From positions 1 to 37,964 of the forward strand of contig JAGGXE010000015.1 of the NCBI GenBank assembly GCA_021163225.1: a stretch of 37,964 nt of DNA, given 5' to 3'. Numbering within the stretch: position 1 is the first letter of the stretch; the number at the start of each line of letters is the position of its first letter. Shown here one piece after another: positions 1 to 6,995 of the stretch. A program made the translations under genes and the position numbers. This DNA is from Candidatus Micrarchaeota archaeon (lineage in GTDB: Archaea > Micrarchaeota > Micrarchaeia > Anstonellales > JAGGXE01). The notes beneath the pieces are model-generated. The model had not been told where the DNA came from. It worked only from the letters and a program-made list of their open reading frames with translations, and ran no database searches.

Positions 1-79
1 CTCTAAATCTATTCACTTGTTCTGTTCCATCCTTCAGTTCATCCCCTAGCAGGTTCAATATATCTTTTATCTCAATCAT
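1..79 (-). CDS. N-terminal part of an unidentified protein (runs off left edge)
   Basis: An open frame reads from an ATG at 79 to the window edge (26 codons, beginning MIEIKDILNLLGDELKDG). A clear Shine-Dalgarno sequence, GAGGTGAT, lies on the minus strand at 90-83, a few bases before the ATG, which makes this a real start. An AT-rich TATA-like stretch lies near 172-186 on the same strand. The visible peptide is amphipathic and charged. It is too short for a family call. Confidence 0.6.
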   Translation of the reverse strand, partial: MIEIKDILNLLGDELKDGTEQVNRFR

Positions 80-125
80 TTCATCACCTCTTTTTATGTT
101 TCATGGAAATTTCTGACAACTTCAA

Positions 126-147
126 TTTCCCGAAATGTTTTCGGAAA
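126..147. promoter_or_regulatory. Imperfect inverted repeat, possible operator or leader hairpin
   Basis: TTTCC, a one-base bulge, GAAA, loop TGT, then TTTCGGAAA give a 9-bp stem. It sits between the TATA-like stretch (about 172-186, minus) and the start at 79, near the expected transcription start of that gene. A DNA operator and an mRNA leader hairpin are both possible. No function can be read from the sequence alone. Confidence 0.3.
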
Positions 148-272
148 ACTTCATGAATATGATTAACATGTGAAATATTTTAAATTCTCCTTTTCCATGT
201 TGTAATTGATGCAAGAAAAACTAAAAAACTAATAACTATGAACTTATTGGCAAATCAGTTGAAAAACTGAAA

Positions 273-509
273 CTCAGTAAATACTCTTATAGAGCGGGAA
301 GAAAAAGCAGAGATTATCGGTGGTTCTTAACAGAAAACGAAATCCGAAAACCGTTTGAAGTTACAACCTATTAAACACACTGTTGTTTTGGCTTCGGTTT
401 ACTGCGTTGGTTTGTATTTGATGGGATAAGAAATTTAAGATGGCAGGATATTGGTTTTGAAAGAAAAAATCTAACGCACATTAGGGAGACGCAGCGCACA
501 GGCAGATAA
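273..509 (+). pseudogene. Decayed tyrosine recombinase (integrase) fragment
   Basis: One frame reads WFLTENEIRKPFEVTTY, then a stop at about 372, and after an interruption GIRNLRWQDIGFERKN ending in a TAA at 507-509. The +1 frame between them reads KHTVVLASVYCVGLYLMG. Joined, the pieces follow the start of a tyrosine-recombinase catalytic domain: the L-T-E-x-E-I segment, the G-L-R-x-x-E box (here GLYLMG, so the catalytic Arg is lost), then the L-R-W-x-D-I-x-F-E stretch. Two frame changes and an in-frame stop mean it cannot work. The His-x-x-Arg and Tyr part is absent. The call is by eye from family knowledge and needs a translated search. Confidence 0.45.
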
Positions 510-554
510 TGATTGGATATCATTTTTAAATCTATTATGCTCTAAAGAAGAGGC

Positions 555-1451
555 ATGGAAGAAGATGCAGAACTGATAAAAAACTTCAAGGAAGCGGGAA
601 GGATTGCAGAATTGATAAGAAAGGAAAGTTTGAAACTCGTGATACCTGGTCAGCCGGTGCTCGATATTGCTGAGACGTTGGAGCAGATGATTGTAGAAAA
701 CGGGGGGCGTCCGGGTTTTCCGGTGAACGTGTCGATAAATCACATAGCGGCCCATTACACTCCTTCATCGGATGAGACAACCACGATAAACGATAACGAT
801 ATCGTGAAGATAGATTTTGGTGTGCACATAAACGGGTGCATATCGGATAACGCGATCACCATAGATTTGAGCGACGAACACGGTGACCTCGTCGAAGCGA
901 GCAAACTTGCCCTTGACAACGCATTATCAACGATGCGGGCCGGCAAAACTGTCGGTGAGATAGGCAAAGTTATAGAGGATACCATCACTTCAAAGGGGTT
1001 CAAACCGATAAGAAACCTAACGGGTCACATGATAAGACCGTACCAACTTCATGCCGGAGAGATAATACCCAACGTCGCAACAGAGGACGGGTACGTGCTG
1101 AAGGAGGGGGACGTGTTTGCAGTTGAACCGTTCGCAACTACCGGTGAAGGACGTGTAAAGGATAGCAATCGTATCGAAATCTACTCTATAGCAGAGATAA
1201 AAAACGTAAGATTGAGAAAGAGCAGGGAGATCTTTGCCTACGCATTTGAACACTACTTTACCCTTCCGTTTGCCCGACGTTGGCTCGATAAAATATTCGG
1301 TTCTAAGGTGTTGGTTTCACTGTCATTAAGAGAACTGGTCAACGCGGACATGTTGTATCAGTACCCGGTTCTTGAAGAGGTGAAAGGCGGTCTCGTATCG
1401 CAGGCGGAACGCACCGTCCTGATCGAAAAGGATTCGGTAACACTTCTGTGA
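555..1451 (+). CDS. map: Methionine aminopeptidase, type 2
   Basis: Cytosolic metalloprotease that removes the initiator methionine from nascent proteins. The 298-residue length is usual for archaeal type-2 enzymes. The dimetal site is complete: Asp87 (KIDFG), Asp98 (SDNA), His158 (TGHMI), Glu191 (EPFA) and Glu285 (AERTVL), with substrate-binding His67 in AAHYTP. The roughly 60-residue insert between the last two ligands (about 205-265) is the helical domain typical of type 2. No Shine-Dalgarno sequence precedes the ATG and a TATA-like box lies about 28 bases upstream, so a leaderless mRNA is likely. It stands alone, between the integrase relic and two tRNA genes. Confidence 0.95.
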   Translation: MEEDAELIKNFKEAGRIAELIRKESLKLVIPGQPVLDIAETLEQMIVENGGRPGFPVNVSINHIAAHYTPSSDETTTINDNDIVKIDFGVHINGCISDNAITIDLSDEHGDLVEASKLALDNALSTMRAGKTVGEIGKVIEDTITSKGFKPIRNLTGHMIRPYQLHAGEIIPNVATEDGYVLKEGDVFAVEPFATTGEGRVKDSNRIEIYSIAEIKNVRLRKSREIFAYAFEHYFTLPFARRWLDKIFGSKVLVSLSLRELVNADMLYQYPVLEEVKGGLVSQAERTVLIEKDSVTLL

Positions 1452-1520
1452 AAAAACAGGGTTAGGTTCGTTTTATCGATCACCTATCTTCACACGAATC
1501 AGTTTTAATTAAATAAAATG

Positions 1521-1530
1521 TTTTAAAATA
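1521..1530 (+). promoter_or_regulatory. TATA-like box upstream of tRNA genes
   Basis: TTTTAAAATA in a very AT-rich stretch (about 1501-1550), some 30 bases before the first tRNA. The position and composition fit an archaeal promoter driving both tRNAs. It is inferred from sequence only. Confidence 0.4.
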
Positions 1531-1557
1531 AATCAATAATAAAAATCACATAAACGC

Positions 1558-1631
1558 GCCCCCGTAGTTTAACCTGGATAGAATGCGACCCTCCGGAGGT
1601 CGAGATTCGGGTTCGAATCCCGGCGGGGGCA
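1558..1631 (+). tRNA. tRNA-Arg (anticodon CCG)
   Basis: The cloverleaf closes fully: acceptor GCCCCCG pairs with CGGGGGC, anticodon stem CGACC/GGTCG holds loop CTCCGGA (anticodon CCG), and the T arm carries loop TTCGAAT. The discriminator base is A. CCA is not encoded and no intron is present. It reads CGG arginine codons and lies two bases ahead of a second arginine tRNA. Confidence 0.95.
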
Positions 1632-1633
1632 TC

Positions 1634-1708
1634 GGGCCCGTGGCGTAACCTGGACAGCGCGGCTGGCTTCGGACCAGCAGGTTGAGGGTTCGAATCCCTC
1701 CGGGCCCG
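1634..1708 (+). tRNA. tRNA-Arg (anticodon TCG)
   Basis: Acceptor GGGCCCG pairs with CGGGCCC. Anticodon stem GCTGG/CCAGC holds loop CTTCGGA (anticodon TCG). The T loop is TTCGAAT and the discriminator base is G. No intron and no encoded CCA. It is probably co-transcribed with the preceding tRNA-Arg(CCG). The two are diverged in body sequence, so they are not a recent duplication. Confidence 0.95.
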
Positions 1709-1737
1709 TTGGACGAAAAGAAATAATCAGTGATAGG

Positions 1738-2565
1738 ATGAACAGGTCGCTCGCCCTTATCACGGTAATTCTTCTGTTACCTCTCGCATATAGTTATCGG
1801 TTAGAGGTATCGAACGAAACGACCGTCGGCGGCCGTATACATATCCTACTCGTTGAAGATAATGGATCGCTCATCGACGATATAATCGTGTACACCACAC
1901 CTTCCGGAAGGGTAGGGTCTGTAAAAACCAGGGATGGACTAGCCGAGATAGAAGCAACAGAACCGGGAACATGGAAGGTTAGGTACGGCGTGTTGGAAAA
2001 GCGAGTAGTAGTCAAACGACCGACAAACGTATCGGAAGAAACACCTCCTGTAAAGACAGAACGTGTCGAATTCAAGTACGATAAAAGAGATGTCATCATT
2101 ACGGTAACGGGTTTATTCCTCATTCCTGTTATCGGAATAATCATCTTTCTGGTTCTTCGCACCAAACCTGACATAAAGTTCTCGAAAAGTTACAACGGCA
2201 AAGAGGTGGTCATCAAGATAGAAAACCTGACCCATGACCTGGTAGACGTTACACTCGAAGACACGTTACCCAACGATGTTGTAGAAGTCACGGTGCCTAA
2301 GGAGAACCTGGAAGACAACGTCGTACATTGGAACTGGCCGTTCATACGTAAAGGTTCAACTGTGGTAGTGAACTATGGTCTGACCGTGAAAAGTGGACGT
2401 GTCGACACGGTTGCCAGGTTGACGGCAAAACTGAAGGACAGGAGAGACCTTCTGCTCATTGCGTTCTCAAACGGCAAGGTTAGAAAGAAGAGGGTAAAGG
2501 CAGAGGGGAAGAAACCTGAGAAGAAGGTCAGACGGTTATCCAGATACCGAAGGACGGGTAGATGA
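1738..2565 (+). CDS. Exported single-pass membrane protein with beta-rich domains, function unknown
   Basis: 275 residues. Residues 1-19 form a signal peptide (short basic start, then a hydrophobic run ending LAYS). Residues 20-105 look like a small beta-sandwich of the Ig or carboxypeptidase-regulatory type. A TM helix spans about 119-140. A second beta-rich segment (about 145-235) with a V-x-W-x-W-P pattern recalls DUF11/CARDB-like folds, and the last 40 residues are strongly basic. With the N-terminus exported, the second domain and the tail would be cytosolic, which is unusual for such a fold. A GTGATAGG stretch just before the ATG may serve as ribosome binding site. No family is firmly recognised. 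Confidence 0.75.
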   Translation: MNRSLALITVILLLPLAYSYRLEVSNETTVGGRIHILLVEDNGSLIDDIIVYTTPSGRVGSVKTRDGLAEIEATEPGTWKVRYGVLEKRVVVKRPTNVSEETPPVKTERVEFKYDKRDVIITVTGLFLIPVIGIIIFLVLRTKPDIKFSKSYNGKEVVIKIENLTHDLVDVTLEDTLPNDVVEVTVPKENLEDNVVHWNWPFIRKGSTVVVNYGLTVKSGRVDTVARLTAKLKDRRDLLLIAFSNGKVRKKRVKAEGKKPEKKVRRLSRYRRTGR

Positions 2566-2575
2566 ACAGGTAACA

Positions 2576-2920
2576 TTATATCAGGTCGGAACGGATCAAC
2601 ATGTAGAGGATAAACAGGTCGACGGCTATCACGACCAACCATACCTCCACAGCATCCATCACACTGCAGACAAACAGTTCTATCCCGATACATAGAACCA
2701 GGTTCCATCTAACCATGGTTTTCAAACTCTTCCTGGCAGCCAGGAGAACCGTGATCAGGAATACGCCTCCCACTATGAGAGCCCTCAGCCACACGGACAC
2801 CTGGAATGATATTATCACAAGCGTACTAAGACAGAGGGTCAGGGTTAGAGCTATCAGCACGCTGGCGATAAACCTGAACGATTTCAACTCTTCACGTTTC
2901 CAGTCGAAGAAGATCTCCAT
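2576..2920 (-). CDS. Small integral membrane protein, function unknown
   Basis: 114 residues with about four hydrophobic helices (roughly 16-38, 44-61, 70-87 and 90-109) after a charged cytosolic start. GGTGGTGGG lies a few bases before the ATG. The start overlaps the end of the rsmA frame by 37 bases, so it is the last gene of the L21e-RpoF-DUF655-RsmA operon. It converges on the gene ending at 2565, leaving only 10 bases between the stops. I do not recognise the family. Confidence 0.7.
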   Translation of the reverse strand: MEIFFDWKREELKSFRFIASVLIALTLTLCLSTLVIISFQVSVWLRALIVGGVFLITVLLAARKSLKTMVRWNLVLCIGIELFVCSVMDAVEVWLVVIAVDLFILYMLIRSDLI

Positions 2921-3672
2921 CGACCCACCACCTTGGCAATCTGTATCAACTTATCGATGCCGAGTTTAAAAATCCTTTCCTTGAGCAGTTCCTTTGGAAG
3001 CGTTTCCACGAGTTCGGGTGACACACCCAACGACCCTGCAACCTCCATCATACCCTTACGCAGCGTCTTACGTCTCCTTTGGAACAACAGATTAACGAGT
3101 TCGTCAAAACACGGCGGCACTTCTGTCTCCTTTTTCCGCAGACGAACAACCGTTGATTCCACCTTCGGTCTGATCTCGAACATGCCTGGTTTAACGTTCA
3201 TCAACCTTTCCACACTGAAATAAGTTTGCGTCATCACTGACAACCTGCCGTAGTTTCTATCGCCGGGTTCGGCCATCATCCTATCGGCAAACTCCTTCTG
3301 CACCATTATCACTGCCTCGTCAAACTTTGCATTCTTAAGCACGTTGAAGATGATGTACGATGAGAGATAATAAGGAATGTTCCCTATGATGACATCCACC
3401 GGCGGGATCTCGTAATCCCTGATATCGCCGTGCACAAGTTCGACGTTTTCGAACTGTTTTGTGAAAAACTTTGCCTTCTGATAAAGAGACTCGTCTTTTT
3501 CTATGGCGATAACCTTTCTCGCGTTAAGTGCCAGACGTTTCGTCAGCCTACCGTCACCCGCACCTATCTCAAACACTACCTTATCCTTCACATCGATACG
3601 GTCCATGATAAGGTCCAACAACCGATCCTTGGCAAAGACCCTACCTCTTCTCCTTAAACCGATGCGCACCAT
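2884..3672 (-). CDS. rsmA: 16S rRNA dimethyladenosine transferase (KsgA/Dim1 family)
   Basis: SAM-dependent enzyme that dimethylates two adjacent adenines in the 3' hairpin of small-subunit rRNA. Motif I is visible as FEIGAGDGRLTKRLA, the acidic end of strand 2 as IAIEKD, and the catalytic N-x-P-Y motif as GNIPYYLSS. The C-terminal helical domain (with QRRRKTLRKG) is complete. I chose the ATG at 3672 (262 residues, MVRIGLRRRG) because the family usually starts shortly before the Q/G-R-x-F-x-x-D segment. In-frame ATGs at 3678 and 3687 are possible. The gene overlaps the end of the DUF655 gene by about 30 bases, the usual archaeal pairing. Confidence 0.93.
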   Translation of the reverse strand: MVRIGLRRRGRVFAKDRLLDLIMDRIDVKDKVVFEIGAGDGRLTKRLALNARKVIAIEKDESLYQKAKFFTKQFENVELVHGDIRDYEIPPVDVIIGNIPYYLSSYIIFNVLKNAKFDEAVIMVQKEFADRMMAEPGDRNYGRLSVMTQTYFSVERLMNVKPGMFEIRPKVESTVVRLRKKETEVPPCFDELVNLLFQRRRKTLRKGMMEVAGSLGVSPELVETLPKELLKERIFKLGIDKLIQIAKVVGRWRSSSTGNVKS

Positions 3673-4243
3673 GGACATCAGGGACATAAGGCGGTTTAAC
3701 GAACAGGTAATACTTCGTTTCCCCTTTGACCTCTTCCTCAACTCTGTTCGCTATTATGAGTACGGGGTTGGGAAGGAGAGGGATCCGTTCGCGGATATCT
3801 GCAAAGGATTTGAACGGTGATTTTTTCCGTTCTTCCAATATGTCTTCCATATGCCTTTTACCTATGCCCGGTAGAAGTTCGAGTTGATGGAGTCGGATGT
3901 TGACCGGTCCGCATTCGTTAAAAAACCTGACAAAATCCTGCTCACGTTTTTCGACGATCTTGATAAGTACTGGGTGCAACTGACTCTTTGCAGTGCTTGT
4001 CAAATCCTGATAGGAGATCCTTCCACGTATCTTGGTGATCTCGGGGCGTTCACCCTTACCCACATATATCCGTTGCTCCAGAGTAAGTGAAACGTTTGGT
4101 CTAACCACTACCTCCAACAATGTGAAATAGGATTCGCCTACGACTTGGGCGATCGGCTGCTTATACCTATCGGTAACCTTACCGGTGGGAAGATAATCAA
4201 GGACCCATGCATACTCTTCCATACCTATCGGCATCATACACAT
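3641..4243 (-). CDS. DUF655 family protein (predicted RNA-binding, HhH-containing)
   Basis: 200 residues. The start (EEYAWVLDYLPTG) and the first part (about 1-100) match the archaeal DUF655 OB-like region. The helix-hairpin-helix signature LELLPGIGKRHMEDILEER follows at about 120-138. Members are conserved between RpoF and RsmA in archaeal genomes, as here, and are thought to bind nucleic acid in translation or rRNA maturation. The precise role is not established. Several ATGs lie at the start. The one at 4222 is also plausible and better matches the usual family N-terminus. Confidence 0.88.
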   Translation of the reverse strand: MCMMPIGMEEYAWVLDYLPTGKVTDRYKQPIAQVVGESYFTLLEVVVRPNVSLTLEQRIYVGKGERPEITKIRGRISYQDLTSTAKSQLHPVLIKIVEKREQDFVRFFNECGPVNIRLHQLELLPGIGKRHMEDILEERKKSPFKSFADIRERIPLLPNPVLIIANRVEEEVKGETKYYLFVKPPYVPDVHGAHRFKEKR

Positions 4244-4257
4244 CCCAACGTCTTAAG

Positions 4258-4674
4258 TTACTTCTTATTAGAACCTTCTTCTTTATTTCCCTCTTTTTCT
4301 TCGGTGCTCTTACCCTCCTCCTTGGTTTTTGAACTCTTTCCAGGTCGGTCGGATACGTACGGTTTAAGCAGGTCCACCACCTTCTCGGCCGTTGCATCAT
4401 CGATACTGTTGTTACATATCACCTTGACCTGCACCTCATACTTAGGAAGCACATCGACCAGAACCTTTGCATGGTCCTCCTCAATACCGAGATTTACAAG
4501 TTCGTTGACCAGTTTGATACACGTCTCCTTATCAAGGGTTTTGAACCGTTCGCAATAATCGTAGGACGTCTGCTGTTCGTAACCCAACGGACCGCGTTTT
4601 TTGCGTTCCTCTAACAGTTCGTAAACCTCTGTAAGAGTAAGACGTCTGGAAGAAACGATCTCCTTACCGATCAT
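4258..4674 (-). CDS. rpoF: DNA-directed RNA polymerase subunit F (Rpb4)
   Basis: 138 residues. Residues 1-112 match archaeal Rpb4, the partner of RpoE (Rpb7) in the polymerase stalk: a short beta tip (MIGKEIVSSRRLT), then helices with GYEQQTSYDYCERFKTL and an HRDC-like end (DATAEKVVDLLKPYV). The last 25 residues are an added low-complexity Lys/Glu tail that ordinary Rpb4 lacks. It lies between L21e and DUF655 in the expected order, 12 bases after L21e ends. Confidence 0.93.
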   Translation of the reverse strand: MIGKEIVSSRRLTLTEVYELLEERKKRGPLGYEQQTSYDYCERFKTLDKETCIKLVNELVNLGIEEDHAKVLVDVLPKYEVQVKVICNNSIDDATAEKVVDLLKPYVSDRPGKSSKTKEEGKSTEEKEGNKEEGSNKK

Positions 4675-4686
4675 ACAAACACCCCG

Positions 4687-4974
4687 TTAAGCAGCCGCCT
4701 TCAGATGGACCGGTGAAACTATAAGGGTCTTATACTTACCTCCGTCACGCACTTTCACAACGCACGCCTTACCCTGATGGTCGATGACAACACCTCTCCG
4801 GCCCCTGTACCTCGGATGCGGCATACCTTTATGATAATTAGATTTTATATCGATGATCACACTATCGCCAATCTTGAAATCTTTGATCAGATCGTTAACA
4901 GTAAGTCTGCGTTTATGCTTGAATCTACCTATCAACCTACTCCTCCTTGCAAGTTTCCCTTTAGACATCTTCAT
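4687..4974 (-). CDS. rpl21e: 50S ribosomal protein L21e
   Basis: 95 residues, the usual length. Typical features are the basic start (SKGKLARRSRLIGRFKHKRR), the DLIKDFKIGDSVIIDI strand pair and MPHPRYRGRRGVV. It is the first gene of the minus-strand operon running to 2576. The ATG at 4974 begins MKMSKG, and an internal ATG two codons later is possible. The promoter lies in the 130-base gap shared with divergent tbp. Confidence 0.95.
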   Translation of the reverse strand: MKMSKGKLARRSRLIGRFKHKRRLTVNDLIKDFKIGDSVIIDIKSNYHKGMPHPRYRGRRGVVIDHQGKACVVKVRDGGKYKTLIVSPVHLKAAA

Positions 4975-5107
4975 ACGTATCCCCTCGCAGTGTCATCCGC
5001 TCCCGATACCGACCGTTTGACTATTGAAACTAAATTTTGTTTACAAAGGTTTAAAATACTTTACTTCTTCTTTTTAAATGGTTTTTAAATATTTGGGGTG
5101 ATCGCGA
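4975..5107. promoter_or_regulatory. Divergent promoter region between L21e and TBP
   Basis: This gap holds several TATA-like stretches: TTTAAAATA (about 5050-5058, usable on either strand), TTTTTAAAT (about 5071-5079) and TTTTTAAATATTT (about 5082-5094). GGGGTGATC at 5095-5103 is a strong Shine-Dalgarno sequence for tbp. Because that site must be transcribed, one of the two upstream boxes is more likely for tbp. TBP acting on its own promoter is possible but unproven. Confidence 0.55.
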
Positions 5108-5692
5108 ATGGCCTCACGTAAACGTGTAAGGATCAAACCTGTTTACAAAATCGAGAACATTGTGGCAAGTGGTGACCTTGACCTCGACCTTGACCTTTAT
5201 GTGCTCGCCTACAAACTCAGGGATATCGAATACGAACCGGAACAGTTCCCTGGTGCCATACTGAAACTTAAACAACCTAAAGCATCGCTGCTCCTCTTCA
5301 AAAACGGTAAGGTTATATGTACGGGTACCAAAACCGAGAAACTGATATCAAAGGCGTTGAGGGAAACGTATAAGATGGTTTCTAAATATTCAAAAGGACC
5401 TGTTAAAAAGGTGTACAGACCGAAGTTTACCGTGGAAAACATAGTGGCCTCCGGGTCCCTTGGTGTAAAACTGGACCTTTACAAACTGGCCATCAAATTC
5501 AACGAAATCGAATACGAGCCGGAACAGTTCCCTGGTGCCATACTGAAACTTAAACAACCTAAGGCATCGCTGCTCCTCTTCAAAAACGGTAAGGTTATAT
5601 GTACGGGTACCAAAACCGAGAAAGATATAAAGAAGGCTCTCAGAGTCACTGCAAAGATGTTGGAACCTTATGCCAAACCGCTTGACGAATGA
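5108..5692 (+). CDS. tbp: TATA-box-binding protein
   Basis: 194 residues, the usual archaeal size, with the two TBP half-repeats (about 12-92 and 106-186). Both halves carry ENIVASG, EPEQFPG and LLLFKNGK, which supply the DNA-contacting Asn and the kinking Phe residues. It recruits TFB and RNA polymerase to promoters. The two halves share an identical block of about 38 residues, encoded by a 117-bp direct repeat with two mismatches. TBP halves are normally far more diverged. A hexamer run at 5174-5197 encodes Asp-Leu four times. The stop overlaps the ATG of the next membrane gene by four bases, so tbp appears to lead the long surface-protein operon. Confidence 0.96.
   Translation: MASRKRVRIKPVYKIENIVASGDLDLDLDLYVLAYKLRDIEYEPEQFPGAILKLKQPKASLLLFKNGKVICTGTKTEKLISKALRETYKMVSKYSKGPVKKVYRPKFTVENIVASGSLGVKLDLYKLAIKFNEIEYEPEQFPGAILKLKQPKASLLLFKNGKVICTGTKTEKDIKKALRVTAKMLEPYAKPLDE
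5225..5341 (+). repeat. Internal direct repeat of tbp, copy 1
   Basis: 117 bases matching 5507-5623 with only two differences (A5236/G5518 and A5281/G5563), both silent third positions. It covers the stirrup and following strands of the N-terminal TBP half. Confidence 0.97.
5507..5623 (+). repeat. Internal direct repeat of tbp, copy 2
   Basis: Second copy, offset by 282 bases, covering the same structural part of the C-terminal TBP half. Flanking sequence on both sides diverges normally, which marks the edges of a likely conversion tract. Confidence 0.97.
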
Positions 5693-6978
5693 AGGTGGGC
5701 GGGTTGGAAAGGGTCGTTCGATATTTAGTGTTCATACTTGCCCTTTCATTCACTGTCATACATGCCGGATTCTTCGATTTTCTGAACTTCGAAGATGCAC
5801 TTGTCCCAACGGTTTCCCTGGGTTTGATCGGAGCGGTAATATCGTCGGTATTGATAGCGGTTGCGTATATGCTCGGGTCCGCTCTGAACATGCCCAACCT
5901 GACAGGATGGGCCAAGGAACAATCGGGAACTCTTGTTACAGGTGCTGTGATACTGGTAGTTGTGGTCATGATAATACTTTCATTGGGCCCGATAGCACGA
6001 CTCATAACAGGTAACGAGTCGATTACCACGTTTTTTGATTACCGCGATGCTGCGTTAGACACGATAGATAACATGATGAGTTATGTAAAAGGTAGGGTGC
6101 CTCCGCTCGTTGAAGGATACTACATATTATCAAAATACACTACGTTCTCAAGGTCTACAACGTACTCTGCATTGAAGTACATAGTGTACTTCACCTCCAA
6201 AGCTCCTAACGCAGGTTTATCGCCTCTCCAGATGACCATCTCAAACGCGATCAATTGGCTGATGCGTAGCATGGTTTGGTTGGCCTCTATCAAAGCCGTT
6301 ATCAAAGCAATATTCTCTCTCGGTCTCCTTCTGTTGATTACGGGTATAACGTTGAGGTTTATACCGTTCACCGTCAAACTTGGTAACACGTTGATCGCGT
6401 TCATGTTGGGTATGATACTGATGTTCCCTATGAGTATATTGATAGGCGGTAAGGTGTGGGAGGCGGCGCAGCCGCCTCCCACACATCTGAACATACCTGA
6501 CCCGGGCACACCGCCTCTGTTCTCAGTGGTATGCAGTCCTGTCATAGGAACCTTCTTCGGAACGACCGAATACGGATGGTGGCTCGTCATCTGCACACCT
6601 GTATGCACAGGGTTATGTGCGGCCAGCGGCCCGGCATTCTTTTCGTGTTTCTGGGATTGTTGGAGGCCTGGCGTGGACGACATCGTAGAGGGTGGTTTCT
6701 GTTTCGAAATGGTCGAAACATGGTACTACTACATACTCATCACATGGCAACTCACATATTCGGCAATACTGTCTTCATGGGGGAACCTGTCTCAGGCACA
6801 GGTCGACCAGATCACTGAGACCGTTTATCATGACGGCTTCTATCCTGCAGTGTACACGTTCATAACTATAGCGCTGATAACCTTCTACAGTATCATCCTA
6901 ACGATAGGTGCGATACGGTCGATATCGATAGCGTTGGGCGGTGAGGTGTACTTCTACGGTCTGGTCAAGATCATCTGA
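5689..6978 (+). CDS. A1: multi-pass exported membrane protein, VirB6-like topology
   Basis: 429 residues, first of six tandem related proteins. Signal peptide 1-26 (ends VIHA). TM1 about 41-63 and TM2 about 82-105 are joined by the loop YMLGSALNMPNLTGWAKEQS. An outer segment (106-190) contains PNAG (173-176). TM3 about 195-223 and TM4 about 233-258 are joined by TLRFIPFTVKLG. A second outer loop (260-390) holds about nine cysteines around two W-rich stretches. TM5 about 393-415 is followed by the tail ALGGEVYFYGLVKII. Topology outside-5TM-inside is inferred. The ATG overlaps the tbp stop by four bases with no Shine-Dalgarno sequence, suggesting translational coupling. A 14-bp perfect palindrome lies at 6454-6484. 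No known family is certain. VirB6/TrbL-like is the best guess. Confidence 0.8.
   Translation: MKVGGLERVVRYLVFILALSFTVIHAGFFDFLNFEDALVPTVSLGLIGAVISSVLIAVAYMLGSALNMPNLTGWAKEQSGTLVTGAVILVVVVMIILSLGPIARLITGNESITTFFDYRDAALDTIDNMMSYVKGRVPPLVEGYYILSKYTTFSRSTTYSALKYIVYFTSKAPNAGLSPLQMTISNAINWLMRSMVWLASIKAVIKAIFSLGLLLLITGITLRFIPFTVKLGNTLIAFMLGMILMFPMSILIGGKVWEAAQPPPTHLNIPDPGTPPLFSVVCSPVIGTFFGTTEYGWWLVICTPVCTGLCAASGPAFFSCFWDCWRPGVDDIVEGGFCFEMVETWYYYILITWQLTYSAILSSWGNLSQAQVDQITETVYHDGFYPAVYTFITIALITFYSIILTIGAIRSISIALGGEVYFYGLVKII
6454..6484. repeat. Perfect GC-rich palindrome inside A1
   Basis: Arms GTGTGGGAGGCGGC (6454-6467) and GCCGCCTCCCACAC (6471-6484) pair over 14 bp around a GCA loop. It is in frame in A1, right after TM4 at the start of the cysteine-bearing outer loop. 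Confidence 0.95.
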
Positions 6979-6995
6979 AGAAGATAGGGCGGGAT

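Larger units (their letters stand above)
80..554. other. Gene-poor AT-rich intergenic region
   Basis: Apart from the minus-strand promoter and leader, the inverted repeat at 126-147, a small hairpin (TCAGTT, loop GAAA, AACTGA at 255-270) and the integrase relic, no convincing gene is visible. The right end holds a TATA-like TTTTTAAAT at about 523-531, roughly 28 bases ahead of the next gene's ATG. That spacing fits a leaderless or very short-leader transcript. Confidence 0.6.

Noticed and set aside
2701-2969. Plus-strand frame of 84 codons near the rsmA 3' end
   Set aside because: It overlaps the small membrane gene and rsmA on the opposite strand and has no ribosome site or recognisable content.
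6454-6484. Palindrome as an intrinsic transcription terminator
   Set aside because: It is mid-gene, in frame and not followed by a T-run. Archaeal terminators are usually T-tracts without hairpins.
6120-6683. Minus-strand frame of 187 codons opposite A1
   Set aside because: It is antisense to a gene with clear signal, TM and motif structure, and it has no family resemblance or ribosome site.
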